The translations under genes were made by a program, and so were the position numbers. The notes under the pieces are model-generated. The model did no database searches, had not been told where the DNA came from, and worked only from the letters and a program-made list of their open reading frames with translations. From Citromicrobium sp. (lineage in GTDB: Bacteria; Pseudomonadota; Alphaproteobacteria; Sphingomonadales; Sphingomonadaceae), in contig QFNA01000032.1 in assembly GCA_003248395.1 (NCBI GenBank), positions 1-52,249 of the forward strand: DNA of 52,249 nt, read 5' to 3'. Each line of letters opens with the position of its first letter. The first letter of the stretch is position 1. Shown here piece after piece: positions 41,488 through 49,903 of the stretch.

Positions 41488-41529
41488 ATGTTTTGGCGTT
41501 GGTATGATCGCGCATTCGGTGGCCGCTAA
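41488..41529 (+). CDS. Micro-ORF of 13 codons (MFWRWYDRAFGGR)
   Basis: A very short reading frame with an excellent ribosome binding site: AGGAGG (41475-41480) 7 bases before the ATG. It encodes three aromatic pairs plus basic residues and stops 26 bases before an intrinsic terminator. Upstream are a CtrA-type box and a 6-bp inverted repeat (GCACGA/TCGTGC at 41457-41469). This could be a small protein, or the ORF of a dual-function small RNA. No homologue is recognised, and translation is unproven. Confidence 0.45.
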   Translation: MFWRWYDRAFGGR

Positions 41530-41555
41530 GTCGGGACCGAATTCTTGGATTTTTG

Positions 41556-41585
41556 AAAGCCCTGCCTCTGGCGGGGCTTTCTCGT
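41556..41585 (+). terminator. Rho-independent terminator after the micro-ORF
   Basis: An 11-bp stem (41556-41566 with 41570-41580, one G-U pair) with a TCT loop is followed by CTCGTTTC. It encloses a transcript of roughly 130 bases from the CtrA-box region. Confidence 0.75.
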
Positions 41586-41744
41586 TTCTGGGGCACCCCT
41601 CGCGCTCTAATCCTGCGCAGCCAACTGGCCCGCGGTGCCTCCAGCGCCCCCCCCGATCGCCCGCTCCCCCACAACTTCCCGGCTGTAATCCGCCTACCAC
41701 GCTGCTATCCTAGGGGCCGACGAATTTCTCTGAGCGGAGCCGTG

Positions 41745-43064
41745 ATGATCACTACCCAGTTCAACCGTCGGCGCTTTATTGGTGCGACATCGAGTGCTTT
41801 TGCCGGCCTGTTGGCGAGTGGGTGCATGACCCGCGGAGCCGCGACATTGGCCCACTACGGTCCGCTCGTACCCGATTCGCGCGGAATGCTCGATCTGCCG
41901 CGTGGCTTCTCCTACCGTGTGGTCTCCTCGCTCGGCGACGCCATGCACGATGGCGGCACAGTGCCCGACAAGGCTGATGGCATGGGGTGCTTCGACCTTG
42001 GCAATGGCGACATTGCACTCGTCCGCAATCATGAACTTGTGCCCGCCGACGATGCCGGAGGGACGATTGCCCACGGATTCGGCACGCGCGAAGGCGTGAT
42101 TGTTCCGGGAGGCACCACCACTCTGGTGCTCGATGCCGAGACGCTTGCGGTGAAGCGCCAGCATCGCTCTCTTGGCGGTACGATTCGTAACTGTTCGGGC
42201 GGTACGACCCCTTGGGGAAGCTGGCTCACTTGCGAAGAGGCACCGACCGGGCCGGGCCAGCGCTATGGCGATGGGCTTGCGCGCAACCATGGCTGGACCT
42301 TCGAGGTGCCAGCCTCCGCGCCGGGCCTTGTGGAGGCGGTGCCTCTGAAGGCGATGGGGCGTTTCAACCATGAAGCGGCCTGCGTCGATCCGGCAACGGG
42401 GATCGTTTACCAGACCGAAGATATGGACGATTCGCTGTTCTATCGCTTTATCCCCGCTGTTCGCGGTGATCTGGCACAAGGCGGACGTCTTCAGGCGCTC
42501 GCGCTGGTCGACGGTGTTCGCGATTCACGCAATTGGGACGCGCCCGGCATGATGGCTGGCGCGAAACATCGTGTCCGCTGGATAGACCTCGACGACGTCG
42601 AATCGCCCAAGAATGACCTCCGTCTGCGTGGCGCGGCACAGGGAGGCACATTGATCGCTCGCGGCGAGGGGCTGCATATGGGTCGCGACGAGCTCTATTT
42701 CTGCAGCACCAGCGGCGGTGCGGCGCGGCTGGGGCAAATCTTCCGTCTGGTGCCGGGACGCGGGTTGGTCGACGATACGCTCGAGCTCTTCTTCGAAAGC
42801 AGCTCGCCGGAGCAATTCAACTATGGGGACAACCTGACCGTTGCACCCAACGGACACCTGATCGTTTGCGAAGACCAGTATACCGACGTCGTGGACAATC
42901 ATCTGAAAGGCATTACCCCGCAGGGAATTACCTACGATCTCGGTCGCCTGACGATGCAGACCGAACTTGCAGGTGCCTGTTTCTCGCCAGATGGCCGGAC
43001 GCTGTTCGTGAATGCCTATTCTCCAACCCGGACCTTCGCCATCACCGGGCCGTGGTCCGCCTGA
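41745..43064 (+). CDS. DUF839 (PhoX-like) phosphatase family protein with Tat signal
   Basis: Exported protein of 439 aa. The N-terminus has a twin-arginine motif (NRRRFIG) and a hydrophobic stretch ending LLASGC, so export by Tat, possibly with lipidation, is likely. The body carries DUF839/PhoX features: LDLPRGFSYRVVSSLG, MGCFDLGNGDIALVRNHEL, NCSGGTTPWGSWLTCEE and KAMGRFNHEAACVD, residues that in PhoX bind iron and calcium. Phosphatase activity is family inference. ATG 41745 with GGAG about 7 bases upstream is chosen; the longer frame has no signal sequence at its start. Confidence 0.85.
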   Translation: MITTQFNRRRFIGATSSAFAGLLASGCMTRGAATLAHYGPLVPDSRGMLDLPRGFSYRVVSSLGDAMHDGGTVPDKADGMGCFDLGNGDIALVRNHELVPADDAGGTIAHGFGTREGVIVPGGTTTLVLDAETLAVKRQHRSLGGTIRNCSGGTTPWGSWLTCEEAPTGPGQRYGDGLARNHGWTFEVPASAPGLVEAVPLKAMGRFNHEAACVDPATGIVYQTEDMDDSLFYRFIPAVRGDLAQGGRLQALALVDGVRDSRNWDAPGMMAGAKHRVRWIDLDDVESPKNDLRLRGAAQGGTLIARGEGLHMGRDELYFCSTSGGAARLGQIFRLVPGRGLVDDTLELFFESSSPEQFNYGDNLTVAPNGHLIVCEDQYTDVVDNHLKGITPQGITYDLGRLTMQTELAGACFSPDGRTLFVNAYSPTRTFAITGPWSA

Positions 43065-43074
43065 ACCTGCGCAA

Positions 43075-43635
43075 ATGAGCGCGTTTTTCCTGTCGCTTCT
43101 CGGCGCATTTCTGCCGGGGCTCTGGTCACGCAGTACGCAGGGCACAGTGCAATATCTTTGGGATCTCGGTGACCCGACGGCGCGGCTGGCGACCTCCCTG
43201 GCGATCGCGGCGATCACAGCGGCGATCGCTGCCGCAGCCGGGTCAGTCATCGGCGCGACGCTGTCGAACAATGCGCGCGGAATGTTCGTCGCGATTTGCC
43301 TGATTATCGCAGCCGTGGAGTTGGGATGGCCGGGGCGAGAAAGCCTTACGGGCGAGCCGACCCATTCATGGGGCGCTTTTTCTCTGGTGACTCTATTCCG
43401 GCAGCAGACCGATGCCGCGCGATTGCTGGTGGCGGCTTGCGCGGCATATTTCGCCTATCCGGTGCTGGCGGCTTTGGGCGGAGCAATCGGTGGAGCCGCT
43501 TCACTTGTCCTGGCGTGGTCCTGGCGCAAGCAATTCGACGCGTCCGCCCGGTGGCGCCCGCTGCGCTGGGGTTTGGCCGCTGCTTTTGCAATCACGGGAA
43601 TAGCAATCGGACTTTCCGTCCGACAAATCACTTAA
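43075..43635 (+). CDS. Integral membrane protein of unknown function
   Basis: Protein of 186 aa with about five hydrophobic segments rich in Ala and Leu (LATSLAIAAITAAIAAAAG, GMFVAICLIIAAVEL, LLVAACAAYFAYPVLAALGG). The overall two-repeat arrangement is faintly like the UPF0016/GDT1 family, but the E-x-G-D-K-T motif of that family is absent (VELGW and LFRQQTDAA occur at the corresponding places). This resemblance was judged by eye only. It starts 10 bases after the DUF839 gene and ends 107 bases before dps, so it is likely co-transcribed with the former. Confidence 0.6.
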   Translation: MSAFFLSLLGAFLPGLWSRSTQGTVQYLWDLGDPTARLATSLAIAAITAAIAAAAGSVIGATLSNNARGMFVAICLIIAAVELGWPGRESLTGEPTHSWGAFSLVTLFRQQTDAARLLVAACAAYFAYPVLAALGGAIGGAASLVLAWSWRKQFDASARWRPLRWGLAAAFAITGIAIGLSVRQIT

Positions 43636-43742
43636 AATCGGATTGTCCGATTACCGCGACAGGTATTGCCGCAGAAACGAAGTCACATGTGCGCCGTTGG
43701 CCTCGTGAACCATTGACAAAGTCGATAAGAGGGACAAAACAC

Positions 43743-44204
43743 ATGGCCGAACTCGGCAACAATTCAAAATCGGGTCTTGTAGCAGCGCTAAACGGCGCGC
43801 TCGCTGACACGATGGCGCTCTACTTCAAAACAAAGAACTTCCACTGGCATGTCGCAGGCCCGCGATTCCGCGATCTCCATCTCCTGTTCGACGAGCAGGC
43901 GGCGCAACTGATCGGTACGGTCGACGATATAGGCGAACGCGTCCGCAAGAACGATGAGTTCACGCTCACCTCGATCGGTAGTATCGCCAAGCAGACCAAT
44001 GTCGCCGATCAGGACGATGTGACATTGACCGCTGATGCGATGGTCGCGGAGCTGCGTGACGACAATCGCAAGCTGCATGATCGTCTCGAAACGGTGAAAG
44101 AAGAGGCCGAGAGCGTCGGCGACAACGCTACCAGTGGCATTGTCGACGACTGGATCGACCAGTGCGAAGAACGCATCTGGTTCCTCAACCAGACAAGCAA
44201 ATAG
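43743..44204 (+). CDS. dps: Dps family ferritin-like DNA-protection protein
   Basis: Protein of 153 aa expected to form dodecamers that oxidise and store iron using peroxide. The ferroxidase residues are in NFHWHVAGPRFRDLHLLFDEQ (His, His, Asp, Glu), and the rest of the four-helix bundle is normal (LETVKEEAESVGDNATSGIVDD). Start ATG 43743 follows AGAGGGA; the long upstream frame runs into the preceding gene and is spurious. dps is a frequent stress-regulon gene, but no GGAAC element was found upstream. Confidence 0.93.
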   Translation: MAELGNNSKSGLVAALNGALADTMALYFKTKNFHWHVAGPRFRDLHLLFDEQAAQLIGTVDDIGERVRKNDEFTLTSIGSIAKQTNVADQDDVTLTADAMVAELRDDNRKLHDRLETVKEEAESVGDNATSGIVDDWIDQCEERIWFLNQTSK

Positions 44205-44228
44205 GCGCTATCTTGCGCATAGCAATTC

Positions 44229-44262
44229 AACCCGCTTGTGGCTTTGTCATGGGCGGGTTTGT
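44229..44262 (+). terminator. Possible terminator after dps
   Basis: AACCCGC (44229-44235) can pair with GCGGGTT (44253-44259) around a 17-base loop, followed by TGTTG. The large loop makes it a weak candidate. Confidence 0.4.
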
Positions 44263-44277
44263 TGTATCGAGGGCTCC

Positions 44278-44898
44278 ATGAAAAACTTGGAAATCATCGA
44301 CAGCGCCTCTGACGCAGACATCGCCCGGTGGCTGGAAAGAAGGCTATCCGCTGCGCTAACGTCGCGCAAAGGGCCAGTAACTATTACTGTGCCCGGTGGG
44401 TCGACGCCCTTCCCGATTATGGAAAAGCTGCTGGAAAGGGACCTCGATTGGTCGCGACTGGTCGTGTGGCCGGGGGACGACCGGATCGTGCCAGAGGATC
44501 ACGAGGCCTCGAATACCGGCAAACTGCGCGCCTTGTTCGAACCGGCAGGCGCGGAGGTGGTGACGCTGAGCGTAATGGAGGCCGTACCCCACTTCGACCT
44601 CGCTTGGCTTGGCATGGGGGCGGACGGCCATATCGCTTCGCTTTTTCCCAACACAAATCCACGCGCGGATGAAGTGCAATCGATCGTCCGGCTGACACCC
44701 GATCCGTTGCCGCCGGAGGCGCCATTTGACCGGATCACCCTGACCATGCCGTCGTTGCTCGACAGCGATGCGCTGGTCTTCGTGATCAGGGGCGACGACA
44801 AGCGCACGGTGTTCGATGATGCAGTGGCGGGTAACAACGATCTGCCGGTGGCTCGGCTACTGCGCGCGGCACGCCAGCCGGTGACATGCTTCGCCTGA
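44278..44898 (+). CDS. pgl: 6-phosphogluconolactonase
   Basis: Enzyme of 206 aa of the oxidative pentose phosphate/Entner-Doudoroff route, hydrolysing 6-phosphogluconolactone. Visible motifs: VPGGSTPFPIMEKLLERD, VVWPGDDRIVPEDHEASN and the conserved LGMGADGHIASLFP. Length is at the short end of the family. ATG 44278 (MKNLEIID) is chosen since upstream codons lie in dps. Its stop overlaps the start of the Nudix gene. Confidence 0.92.
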   Translation: MKNLEIIDSASDADIARWLERRLSAALTSRKGPVTITVPGGSTPFPIMEKLLERDLDWSRLVVWPGDDRIVPEDHEASNTGKLRALFEPAGAEVVTLSVMEAVPHFDLAWLGMGADGHIASLFPNTNPRADEVQSIVRLTPDPLPPEAPFDRITLTMPSLLDSDALVFVIRGDDKRTVFDDAVAGNNDLPVARLLRAARQPVTCFA

Positions 44899-45356
44899 TA
44901 CCTGCGCCGCTTTACCGGATGCTGCTCAAAATCGCGCATCGCCTTCGCCATCATGTTCGAAAATGGCGCGGCGTAACGGGTGAGGGCGTGAGCGTCATTG
45001 CGCGTAACGGGCAGGGCGAAATTTTGCTCGTTCGACACAGCTACGGTCCGGCCGGCTGGTATTTGCCCGGTGGCGGGATCGGCTGGAACGAGGCCCCCGA
45101 CGCGGCGGCGCAGCGCGAACTGCGCGAGGAAACAGGACTTGCATCGCAAGAATTGACCCTCGTCGGTGCGATCGAAGAAGAACTGTCGGGGGCACCGCAT
45201 CGCGCGCATGTCTTCAATGCGCTGGTTCAGGGCGAACCGCGCGCGGATGGCCGCGAGGTGGTGGAAGCGCGCTTTTTTGCGCCCGATGCGCTGCCGCAGG
45301 ATTTGACTTCGCGCAGCCGCACGCGTCTGGCGATCTGGCGTGGGCGGACCGACTAA
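44886..45356 (+). CDS. Nudix hydrolase
   Basis: Protein of 156 aa with a full Nudix box (GGIGWNEAPDAAAQRELREETGL: G-x5-E-x7-RELxEExGL) at about residues 59-82. A short N-terminal hydrophobic/basic stretch (LYRMLLKIAHRLRHHVRKW) precedes the domain. The substrate is unknown. It overlaps pgl by 13 bases at its start and ends 4 bases into the convergent dinB gene. Confidence 0.88.
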   Translation: MLRLIPAPLYRMLLKIAHRLRHHVRKWRGVTGEGVSVIARNGQGEILLVRHSYGPAGWYLPGGGIGWNEAPDAAAQRELREETGLASQELTLVGAIEEELSGAPHRAHVFNALVQGEPRADGREVVEARFFAPDALPQDLTSRSRTRLAIWRGRTD

Positions 45357-46424
45357 AGCAGTGAAAGCTGCGCATCCGGTCGTGCCGGTTCTGTCTCGCC
45401 ATCGTGTTCCAGCTTGGACAGTGTGAGCCCCATCAATCGGATCGGCATGGGAAGAGGCAACTCCTCCTCCAGCAAAGTGCGAGCGATAAGGGCAAATTCC
45501 CGCTTTTCGGCGATCGACCGGTCGACTGTCTTTGCACGGCTGAAAATCTGGAAATCGGTGTATTTCATCTTGAGTGTGACGGTGCGCCCTCGCGCTTCGG
45601 CCCGCTCGATCGAGCCCCAGACAATATCGATGATATCCTCCAGAGTTGCGCGCAACTCGTTCCCCGACGAAAGGTCGCGGCTGAATGTACGTTCACCACC
45701 GACCGATTTGCGGATGCGGCTCGATCGCACGGGCCGCAGATCGATGCCGCGCGCGGCGCGATAGAGATAATCGGCAAAACTGCCGAAATGCGCGCGGAGC
45801 CAGGCGATGTCTTTCGCCGCCAGATCGCCGCCGGTTTCAATACCGAGCCGCGCCATCTTCTCCGCGCCTTTCGGCCCCACGCCGTGAAAGCGGCGGATCG
45901 GCAATCCGGCGACAAATGCCGCACCATCGCCGGGGCGGATGAGACACAGGCCGTCGGGCTTGTTGTGGTCGCTGGCGATCTTGGCGAGAAACTTGTTGTA
46001 ACTCACGCCTGCGCTCGCCGTCAGCTGCGTTTTGGCACGGATTTCCTGCCGGATCAGTTCGGCGATACGGGTCGCGCTGCCGATGCCGAGCCTGTCCTCG
46101 GTGACGTCGAGGTATGCTTCATCGAGACTTAGCGGTTCGACGAGATCGGTATGGTGGCGGAAGATGGCGCGGATTTGCTGGCTCACCTCGCGATAGGCAT
46201 CGAAGCGGCTTTTGACAAAGATGAGATCGGGGCAAAGCCGCCTGGCGGTGACCGACGGCATGGCGCTTTTGACGCCAAATTCGCGCGCTTCGTAGCTGGC
46301 AGCTGCGACAACCCCGCGCCCGCTCGATCCGCCCACCGCGACCGGTTTGCCGCGCAGGTCCGGATTGTCCCTCGCTCATTGCGTGAATGTAGAGAGGCTC
46401 GCTGCTTGCCGGAAGGGGAATCAC
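45353..46424 (-). pseudogene. dinB: DNA polymerase IV (DinB), damaged at the catalytic N-terminus
   Basis: Translesion Y-family polymerase. The body from 46369 downstream is normal: DNPDLRGKPVAVGGSSGRGVVAAASYEAR, EPLSLDEAYLDVT with two catalytic carboxylates, the helix-hairpin-helix GVGPKGAEKMARLG and a C-terminal little-finger domain. The N-terminal codons from GTG 46424 read IPLPASSEPLYIHA in a different frame. Between them (about 46372-46380) only some 10 bases remain where about a dozen codons including the metal-binding Asp-Met-Asp-Ala-Phe stretch are expected. So the first catalytic Asp is missing and the frame changes. The first in-frame Met of the body is too late to help. Misassembly must be excluded. 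Confidence 0.8.
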
Positions 46425-46717
46425 GTAAGCAAAGTCCTACATGAGCTCCGGTTGGTTTACGCGACCGCATATCGGATCCGCTCCGCCTTAGTGTCCCGCA
46501 ACACCACCAAGATTTCCGAAAAGACGAAAGTGACAGCACACCATCGCCGAGAACGCTCATACACGCTAATTTTCAGGGGTTTGCCGAAACTCGGCAGATT
46601 TGGAATATACAGCGAAGGGAGTGAACTTCGGCCCGCGGGTTGCAAATTGGAACCTTGTGCGCCAACTGCCATTTTGTGCAGATGCGAACAGAACACCTTT
46701 CTGGCGGTGAAGCGCCC
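46425..46717. other. Intergenic stretch of 293 bases without recognised gene
   Basis: Between the damaged dinB and the divergent efflux gene no coding region with a plausible start and homology was found. A segment around 46620-46665 vaguely resembles the T-arm side of a tRNA (GGGTTGCAAATTGGAACC), but no cloverleaf can be drawn. Small local inverted repeats (for example CCGAAACTCGG near 46583) are present without T-tracts. Confidence 0.4.
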
Positions 46718-47947
46718 ATGACCGAAATGCGGCACAAACCGCGTATCGGCGAACGCGAGCTGATCTGGATGATGGCGCTGCTGATGGCGTGCAACGCTTT
46801 CGGCATCGACGCGATTCTTCCTGCATTGGACGCCTTGGCCGGTGATCTAGGCGCACAAGGCAACGACCGGCAATTCGTCGTCGGGGCCTATCTTCTTGCA
46901 GCGGGCATCGGCACGCTGATTCCCGGCGCCTTCGCCGACCGGTATGGCCGACGTCCGGTGCTGTTCACTGCGCTGTTCTTCTATATCGTCCTGTCGATCG
47001 CCTGCGCGCTTGCGACCACATTTGACATGCTGGTGCTCTTGCGTGCGGCGCAGGGGTTCTTTGCTGCCGGCATTATTGCCCTGCCGCCTGCCATCATTCG
47101 CGACCGTGTTGGCGGTGACAAGATGGCGCGCATGATGAGCCTCATTTTCGTGATTTTCCTCCTGGTTCCAGCAGTGGCGCCAAGCATCGGGCAGGGTGTG
47201 CTGATCGTCATGGGCGACTGGCGCTGGATCTTCGGCGCGATGGCGCTGGCGGGACTTGTCATGACCGCCTGGGTCTATTTCCGCCTGCCTGAAACCTTGC
47301 ACGACGATGCACGGCAGGACATTCACCTGCCGACCATCGCACGCAATATGGCGAGCGCGGTGACGCTCCGTGAAACGATCGGCTATACGCTGGGCAGTGC
47401 GCTGGTTTTCGGCGGGCTGTTCGGCTTCATAAACTCGAGCCAGCAGTTGATCGGCGAGGCCTTCGGAGCAGGCGACATGTTCCCGATGATCTTCGCGATC
47501 TGTGCGGGCTGCATGGCGATTTCCAACTGGTCGAACAGCCGTATCGTCGAACGGTTCGGCGCACGGCGGGGGAGCCATGTGGCGCTGTTCGCCTTTATCG
47601 CCGTGGCGGCGGCGCAATACTGGTTTGCCAATCAGCCTGAGGAGAGCCTGTGGACCTTCGTACCGCTCATGGCAGCGAACATGAGTCTACTCGGTTTCAT
47701 CGGCGCGAATTTCGGCTCCATTGCCTTGCAACCGTTCAAGAAAATCGCCGGTGCGGCAAGTAGTGCTCAGGGTTTCCTGCGGATGACGAGCGGCGCGGCG
47801 CTGGGTGCCTATATCGGCTATCTCTACGACGGGACGGCGCGGCCGCTGGCGATTGCCCTGTTGGCGACGGCGGTGCTGAGCCTGGCCTTCGTGCTGTTCA
47901 GCGAGCGCGGGACTTTGTTCGGGCCGCCCGAGCCTGAGGAGAATTGA
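46718..47947 (+). CDS. Bcr/CflA family MFS multidrug efflux transporter
   Basis: Inner-membrane antiporter of 409 aa with twelve predicted helices. It shows the family motifs ALLMACNAFGIDAILPAL at helix 1, LIPGAFADRYGRRPVLFTAL (MFS motif A) after helix 2, and RAAQGFFAAGIIALPPAIIRD at helix 4-5. The Bcr/CflA group exports bicyclomycin, chloramphenicol and other drugs; the substrate here is unknown. ATG 46718 (MTEMRHKPR) is chosen; the frame is open further upstream without support. Confidence 0.88.
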   Translation: MTEMRHKPRIGERELIWMMALLMACNAFGIDAILPALDALAGDLGAQGNDRQFVVGAYLLAAGIGTLIPGAFADRYGRRPVLFTALFFYIVLSIACALATTFDMLVLLRAAQGFFAAGIIALPPAIIRDRVGGDKMARMMSLIFVIFLLVPAVAPSIGQGVLIVMGDWRWIFGAMALAGLVMTAWVYFRLPETLHDDARQDIHLPTIARNMASAVTLRETIGYTLGSALVFGGLFGFINSSQQLIGEAFGAGDMFPMIFAICAGCMAISNWSNSRIVERFGARRGSHVALFAFIAVAAAQYWFANQPEESLWTFVPLMAANMSLLGFIGANFGSIALQPFKKIAGAASSAQGFLRMTSGAALGAYIGYLYDGTARPLAIALLATAVLSLAFVLFSERGTLFGPPEPEEN

Positions 47948-47969
47948 CCCCCGGCGTCGGGGTTTGGGA

Positions 47970-49838
47970 TTATTCCTCGACGGGTTCGACCACGCAAAGA
48001 ATCGCTTCGACCTGAACCTGTCCGCCCTCGCTGGCGGAAAGTTCGGTCACTGTTCCGTCGAAGGGAGCGGTGAGCGCATGTTCCATCTTCATCGCCTCGA
48101 GCACCATCAGGCGTTGTCCTGCGGTGACGGTGTCGCCTTCCGCCACGTCGACCGCGATGACCTTGCCCGGCATAGGCGCGAGGATCGCGCCGTCACCCAC
48201 GGCCGCGGCCCCACTGCCACGAGTCTGCAATGCAAATTCGTGGGCAAGGCCATCCGCGAACACCACCACACGTTCGTCGCTGGCAAAACCGTGCAGAGAT
48301 TCGAACGGCATGGCGTCGAGAGGGTGGACCACGGACGATTCGCCCCCATGGCTGAGCGCGACTGAAAGCCGTGATGGCGCATTGAGGCGAAATCCGGCGA
48401 GAGCATCGGCGGGTGTCTCGGCAGCAATCAGTGCGAGTTCGGCAGCGGCTGCGCGGATGTCGTCCGTCGGCTCTGGATCGCCGATCAGGGCATCGCCTTT
48501 CCGTTCGATGAAACCGGTGTCGAGATTGGCCCTGGCGAAATCGTCGTCGGCCAGTGCATTGGCGAGAAAGGCAGCATTGGTCTTCACCGGCCAGATTTCT
48601 GCGCCCTCGGTCATGTCAAGCAGAAGTTCGATAGCATCGTCGCGCGTTTCGCCCGAGGCGACCAGCTTGGCGACCATCGGGTCGTAATGCGGCGAGATGG
48701 CATCGCCTTCCTCAACACCCGTTTCCACGCGGCCCAGTGCGCCGAGATCGAGATGCTCGAGCCGCCCCGTGCTCGGCAGAAAGCCCTTCGCCGGATCTTC
48801 AGCGTAGAGGCGTGCTTCGATGGCCCAACCGTCTATACCCAGCTCCTCCTGCTTTAGTGGGATCGGCTCCCCGCTCGCCACCCGCAGCTGCCACTCCACC
48901 AGGTCCACCCCGGTAATCTCTTCGGTCACCGGGTGCTCCACCTGCAGGCGCGTGTTCATTTCCATGAAGAATATGCGGTCGGCACGCAGGCCTTCGCTGG
49001 CGTCGGCAATGAATTCGATCGTGCCCGCGCCTTCGTAATCGACCGCCTTGGCGGCGCGCACGGCGGCGGCGCAGATGTCTTCGCGCGTCGCCTCGTCCAT
49101 GCCGGGAGCAGGGGCTTCCTCGATCACTTTCTGGTGGCGGCGCTGGAGCGAGCAGTCGCGTTCGAACAGATGGACGACATTGCCGTGGCTGTCGCCGAAT
49201 ATTTGCACCTCGATATGGCGGGGCGAGGTGATCCACTTTTCCAGCAGCACCTCGTCGTTGGAGAAGCTGGCCTTGGCTTCGCGCCGGCAGCTTTGGAGCG
49301 CAGCTTCGAAGTCCGCAGCGGCATCGACCTTGCGCATACCCTTGCCGCCGCCGCCCGCGACCGCCTTGATCAGCACCGGATAACCGATGGCGTCGGCTTC
49401 TTTCTTGAGCCGTTCGACCGACTGGTCCTCACCTTCGTAACCGGGCGTGACAGGCACGCCCGCTTCCCGCATGAGTTTCTTGGCGGCGTCCTTCAAACCC
49501 ATCGCATCGATGCTGGAGGGCCTCGGGCCGACCCAGACGAGCCCGGCATCGATCACCGCCTGCGCGAAGCCGGCGTTTTCGGACAGGAAGCCATAGCCAG
49601 GGTGGATCGCGTCGGCGCCGGTCTGCTTCGCCGCGGCAATGATCTTTTCACCTACCAGATAGCTTTCGGCGGCGGGGGAGGGGCCGATATGGACTGCTTC
49701 GTCAGCCGAGCGGACATGCAGCGCCCGCGCGTCGGCGTCGGAATAGACCGCAACGATGGCAATGCCCATCTTGCGCGCGGTGCGCATGATGCGGCAGGCG
49801 ATTTCGCCGCGATTGGCAATAAGCAGCTTCTGGATCAT
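47970..49838 (-). CDS. mccA: Biotin-dependent acyl-CoA carboxylase alpha subunit (biotin carboxylase + BCCP)
   Basis: Protein of 622 aa. Biotin carboxylase domain (about 1-445): MIQKLLIANRGEIACRIMRT, GGGGKGMR ATP loop, HIEVQIFGDSHGNVVHLFERDCS and MEMNTRLQVEHPVTE. A variable middle part is followed by the C-terminal biotinyl domain with LEAMKMEH. Length and layout suit methylcrotonyl-CoA carboxylase (leucine degradation) or a propionyl/acetyl-CoA carboxylase; the beta subunit that would decide is not in the window, so the mccA symbol is tentative. Confidence 0.85.
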   Translation of the reverse strand: MIQKLLIANRGEIACRIMRTARKMGIAIVAVYSDADARALHVRSADEAVHIGPSPAAESYLVGEKIIAAAKQTGADAIHPGYGFLSENAGFAQAVIDAGLVWVGPRPSSIDAMGLKDAAKKLMREAGVPVTPGYEGEDQSVERLKKEADAIGYPVLIKAVAGGGGKGMRKVDAAADFEAALQSCRREAKASFSNDEVLLEKWITSPRHIEVQIFGDSHGNVVHLFERDCSLQRRHQKVIEEAPAPGMDEATREDICAAAVRAAKAVDYEGAGTIEFIADASEGLRADRIFFMEMNTRLQVEHPVTEEITGVDLVEWQLRVASGEPIPLKQEELGIDGWAIEARLYAEDPAKGFLPSTGRLEHLDLGALGRVETGVEEGDAISPHYDPMVAKLVASGETRDDAIELLLDMTEGAEIWPVKTNAAFLANALADDDFARANLDTGFIERKGDALIGDPEPTDDIRAAAAELALIAAETPADALAGFRLNAPSRLSVALSHGGESSVVHPLDAMPFESLHGFASDERVVVFADGLAHEFALQTRGSGAAAVGDGAILAPMPGKVIAVDVAEGDTVTAGQRLMVLEAMKMEHALTAPFDGTVTELSASEGGQVQVEAILCVVEPVEE

Positions 49839-49903
49839 GCGCGCTGGGTTAATGCCGTAACGGCAAATTGCCAACCGGCTTGTGCGCCAACGGTGGTGGA
49901 GGT

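Noticed and set aside
46620..46665. tRNA-like T-arm stretch upstream of the efflux gene
   Set aside because: No matching acceptor, D and anticodon stems could be drawn, so it is not called a tRNA or remnant.
47947..47964. Small hairpin ACCCC/GGGGT between the efflux and carboxylase genes as a terminator
   Set aside because: The stem is only five pairs, with no clear T-tract.
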